From: JAJPJX01 sp964568355
GTDB taxonomy: Bacteria; Acidobacteriota; Terriglobia; Bryobacterales; Bryobacteraceae
Reading direction: 5' to 3'
Assembly: GCA_964568355.1 (NCBI GenBank)
Contig: CAZMRK010000675.1
Coordinates: forward strand, 1-14,630
Length of the DNA stretch: 14,630 bases
A program made the position numbers and the translations under genes. Below the pieces are notes generated by a model. That model was not told the origin of the DNA. It did no database searches and saw only the letters and a list, made by a program, of their open reading frames with translations. Shown here in pieces: positions 13,101 through 14,630 of this stretch. Every line of letters begins with the position of its first letter. Within the stretch, counting starts at the first letter, position 1.

Positions 13101-14630
13101 TCTGGCTGCCATTTCCGTATTCCGAGACGAACACGTTCTTCATGCCGGTTCCCGCGGTGCGAAAGAACTGGAGGTCTTCCGCTCGCCACGGCCTCGGTAC
13201 GTACATGTGAGCATCGCCGGCGCCCTGGGTATATCCGCCCGGATGTTTCTGCTCCACCGGGGCGGCCCCCGCGGCCTCGGCTCCCAACGCGGGAAGCCAC
13301 TCCGTTGTATTCGGATTGGAGATGGAACCGATGGACCATTGGCCGTCCCAGCGGCCGCTGCTCAGCAGCACCATCCGCGACGGATCGGCCTTCCGGATCA
13401 GCGGCAGCATCTCCACTGCGTGGCGGAAGACCGGATTCGCCACCGTCTCATTGAGCAGCCCCCAAATCACCAGCGAGGGATGATTGCGGTCCCGCAGGAT
13501 CATCTCCTGAACCGCGCTGTCGAAGCGCCTCTTCATGTCGGGTGAATCTCTCCAGCGCCACGATGCGTAACTTTCCTCATACACCATCAGCCCGAGCTCA
13601 TCACAAAGATCGAGTTGCGAGGGAAACATGGTGCGCCCCAGCCACCGCACCATGTTGAATCCCATCGCTTTTACGTAGATCAGTTCGCGCCTGAGTAGCT
13701 CCGGGTCCGCCGGCACGTGCTGTCCGATCGGGAAGTGCCCCACCGAGTGCGTGCCCTTGAGGAAAATGCGCCGGCCGTTGAGACGGAAATAGCCGTCGCG
13801 AAATACGAAGTCGCGGAACCCCGTACGCGTCGATTCTGTATCCGATGTGCCGGCAGTTTCCAGGCGGGCGGTGACGCGGTAAAGATACGGATCGTCCGGG
13901 CTCCAGGAATGTGCCTCGGCGAGCATCGCTTCCACCTCAAATTCGCCGCCGCTTGGCGCCACGTTCACGGCCTGCGATTTCCGCTGGATCACGGCCCCGC
14001 CGGCCGCCGGCGCAATCTCGATCAACAGCCGCCCGCTTACCTCCTGCCTGGTATCGTTGGACACGCGCACCCTCGCGACTACCTTCTGTGCCTCTCGCTC
14101 GGCATTCACCTGCAGGTCGCCGATGCGCACCGCCGGGACGCGTAACAGATCCACGGATTGCCACAGCCCTCCCGGATTCCAAAAGTTGCCCACCGTCATC
14201 GGCGCATTCTTGATGCCATGCGGAGTCTCCTCCAGCACCATGCCGTCGATGCGCTGCTGTCCCGGGTTCAGCAGCCGCACGGTGAGACGGTTTGGCGCGC
14301 CTGGTTTTGCGATTCGCGTGATGTCGAAGGAAAACGGTGTCTCGCCCCCTTCATGGGCGCCCAGGTACTCGCCGTTCAGCCACGCCTCCGCCAAATAGTC
14401 GGCTGCGTGGAATCGCAGCCTCAGCCGTTCCTTGGGCTGAATTCGCGGTACTTCAAAAACCTTGGCATACCAGACGACACCGTCGTATCCGGGAAAAGTC
14501 TGCTCCAGGATGTCCGGTACGCGGCAGTCACGCGCGCCCGGCAGCACGGGCGCGGAGTACCACCTGGCCTGTTTGCCCGCATTCGCCGGGTCTTTGGCAA
14601 TCTTCCAAGGACCGTCCAGGCTCCGCACTT
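10192..14630 (-). CDS. Multidomain fusion: GH2 glycoside hydrolase, Ig-like, GATase-like, CocE/NonD hydrolase; 5' end outside window
   Basis: At least 1478 residues form one uninterrupted frame. The first visible codons are already GH2 sequence (SLDGPW), so the start and any signal peptide lie beyond base 14630. Numbering is from 14628. A GH2 sugar-binding jelly-roll (about 1-165) and an Ig-like domain (166-270) lead into a TIM barrel (271-620). The barrel has the acid/base in WGLLNET (E394) and the nucleophile in FVSEYG (E503). A beta-sandwich (about 622-735) and a Rossmann-like GATase-type segment (740-930) follow, then an SSSS linker. The CocE module (940-1478) has the nucleophile S1041 in GASYVG, D1166 in GYYDFF and H1194 in GPWDHG, plus a PepX_C domain (about 1290-1470, DSDWVVKLIDV). 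All catalytic residues are present. It probably removes sugar and acyl groups from an esterified glycoside or polysaccharide; the substrate is unknown. Confidence 0.9.
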   Translation of the reverse strand, partial: VRSLDGPWKIAKDPANAGKQARWYSAPVLPGARDCRVPDILEQTFPGYDGVVWYAKVFEVPRIQPKERLRLRFHAADYLAEAWLNGEYLGAHEGGETPFSFDITRIAKPGAPNRLTVRLLNPGQQRIDGMVLEETPHGIKNAPMTVGNFWNPGGLWQSVDLLRVPAVRIGDLQVNAEREAQKVVARVRVSNDTRQEVSGRLLIEIAPAAGGAVIQRKSQAVNVAPSGGEFEVEAMLAEAHSWSPDDPYLYRVTARLETAGTSDTESTRTGFRDFVFRDGYFRLNGRRIFLKGTHSVGHFPIGQHVPADPELLRRELIYVKAMGFNMVRWLGRTMFPSQLDLCDELGLMVYEESYASWRWRDSPDMKRRFDSAVQEMILRDRNHPSLVIWGLLNETVANPVFRHAVEMLPLIRKADPSRMVLLSSGRWDGQWSIGSISNPNTTEWLPALGAEAAGAAPVEQKHPGGYTQGAGDAHMYVPRPWRAEDLQFFRTAGTGMKNVFVSEYGNGSQIDPIRIVRLMEQNGASEDLDDFRFYRAMSQQFERDWKRWGLETVFASPSEMISAGQRLQTEQRRLALNAIRSNPHLAGYSLTGLSDQAIEGEGLMTTFRELKPGIVDAMTEGFAPVKWCLFADPVHAYRGGTVRVEAVLANEDALRAGTYPVRLRVLGPAGVAYEKRSEITIPDPQSKPEPAMVFPAFDEAVKLAGPAGRYTVEVSIEHGAAATARETILLGDRDLLPAANASVLWLGSSGAGSKFLAGHGAKVSAFPSGGGEQRNVIVVAKDAAESSDAWIRQVRAGSVAILLEPSRLPEGLKGKLDHSAPYFWGRDDIVKPHAIFEGLPSGSLMDLLFYRDLIARDSVTDFDEKAENLIPTFALGRPGGQGYWAGSNLLIYSLGEGKFIVSTLRLEENLGRHPAADRLFLNLVTFAAKNLGRSSSSAIQPIRIPMRDGVYLAADLYRAAGGGKAPVLLMRTPYNKATAGGTAVKYAAAGYHVVVQDTRGRYESEGSFYPYNSEGQDGYDTLEWIRRQPWADGRVGMWGASYVGAVQWQAAAEHAPGLAVLAPTATWSSFYRNVYLGGTVRLGLVAQAAASLERPRAGPPAGMVDWSRVLLHLPLADMDRAIGWRMPWLTGILTHNRPDGFWKRLDLTEDAASLRIPVQHVVGYYDFFSREVVANFQRLRSRTVEQLILGPWDHGTIGKTRVGDVDFGPNARLDLAAENLSWFNRFLKGSTGDFPQVRYFSMGDNTWKASADWPPPNASSTWFYLHSQGNANTRQGGGRLSRQEPGSEPADVFESDPANPVPAVPAGNGHAIFETAWGPVDQGVNEDRPDVLVYTTEVLRKPLRFAGPLRAELNIHSSTIDSDWVVKLIDVRPDGFAQNLATGIQRAGYFESPLEFRPLVPGRRYKISVDMGHAAAAVLPGHRLRVEVAGSCFPLYDRNTNTGAGPWGERVLVSHQRLEHSAGAASGVLLPVIEGEAE

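Overview
This is a 14.6 kb stretch of GC-rich bacterial chromosome. The gene families point to Acidobacteriota, most likely a Bryobacterales/Solibacter-type soil bacterium. Markers are a DUF1549/DUF1553 plus DUF1501 pair, a CRTAC1 (FG-GAP/ASPIC-UnbV) protein, a quinoprotein dehydrogenase fused to c-type cytochrome domains, CocE/NonD hydrolases, and a membrane protein joining an N-terminal winged-helix-like region to malectin domains. Planctomycetes and Verrucomicrobia share several of these families, so the phylum is an inference. No RNA genes, transposases or CRISPR arrays are visible.

Layout. Left arm, + strand: the C-terminal part of a CocE/NonD hydrolase (1-1123) and a PQQ-dependent dehydrogenase with two N-terminal haem domains (1223-3535). 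A hairpin-forming dispersed repeat (3541-3623) separates this arm from a convergent minus-strand block. In transcription order that block holds: a very large GH2 glycosidase fused to a CocE/NonD hydrolase (14630 to 10192, 5' end outside the window); a DUF1549/DUF1553 protein (10195-8471, ATGA overlap); a Tat-type DUF1501 protein (8459-7074); a Tat-type seven-repeat CRTAC1 protein (7032-5332); and, after a 153-bp gap rich in dyads, a putative transmembrane one-component regulator with two malectin domains (5178-3634).

How the genes may work together. Almost every product carries or is expected to carry an export signal, so the region looks like a cell-envelope catabolic locus. Glycosidic and ester bonds would be cut by the GH2-CocE fusion and the second CocE enzyme. 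An alcohol or sugar-derived product could be oxidised by the quinoprotein with electrons passed to its haems. A surface malectin sensor could report carbohydrate to the cytoplasm. The roles of DUF1549/1553, DUF1501 and CRTAC1 are unknown, and the functional coupling is inference from gene order.

Most noteworthy are: (1) the GH2 / GATase-like / CocE fusion with both catalytic sets intact; (2) the wHTH-TM-malectin-malectin protein with operator-like dyads at its promoter; (3) the N-terminally dihaem PQQ dehydrogenase with an Asp-Trp-Asp motif typical of lanthanide-using enzymes; (4) two copies of a dispersed repeat placed just after the stop codons of both + strand genes, one of which forms the convergent terminator.
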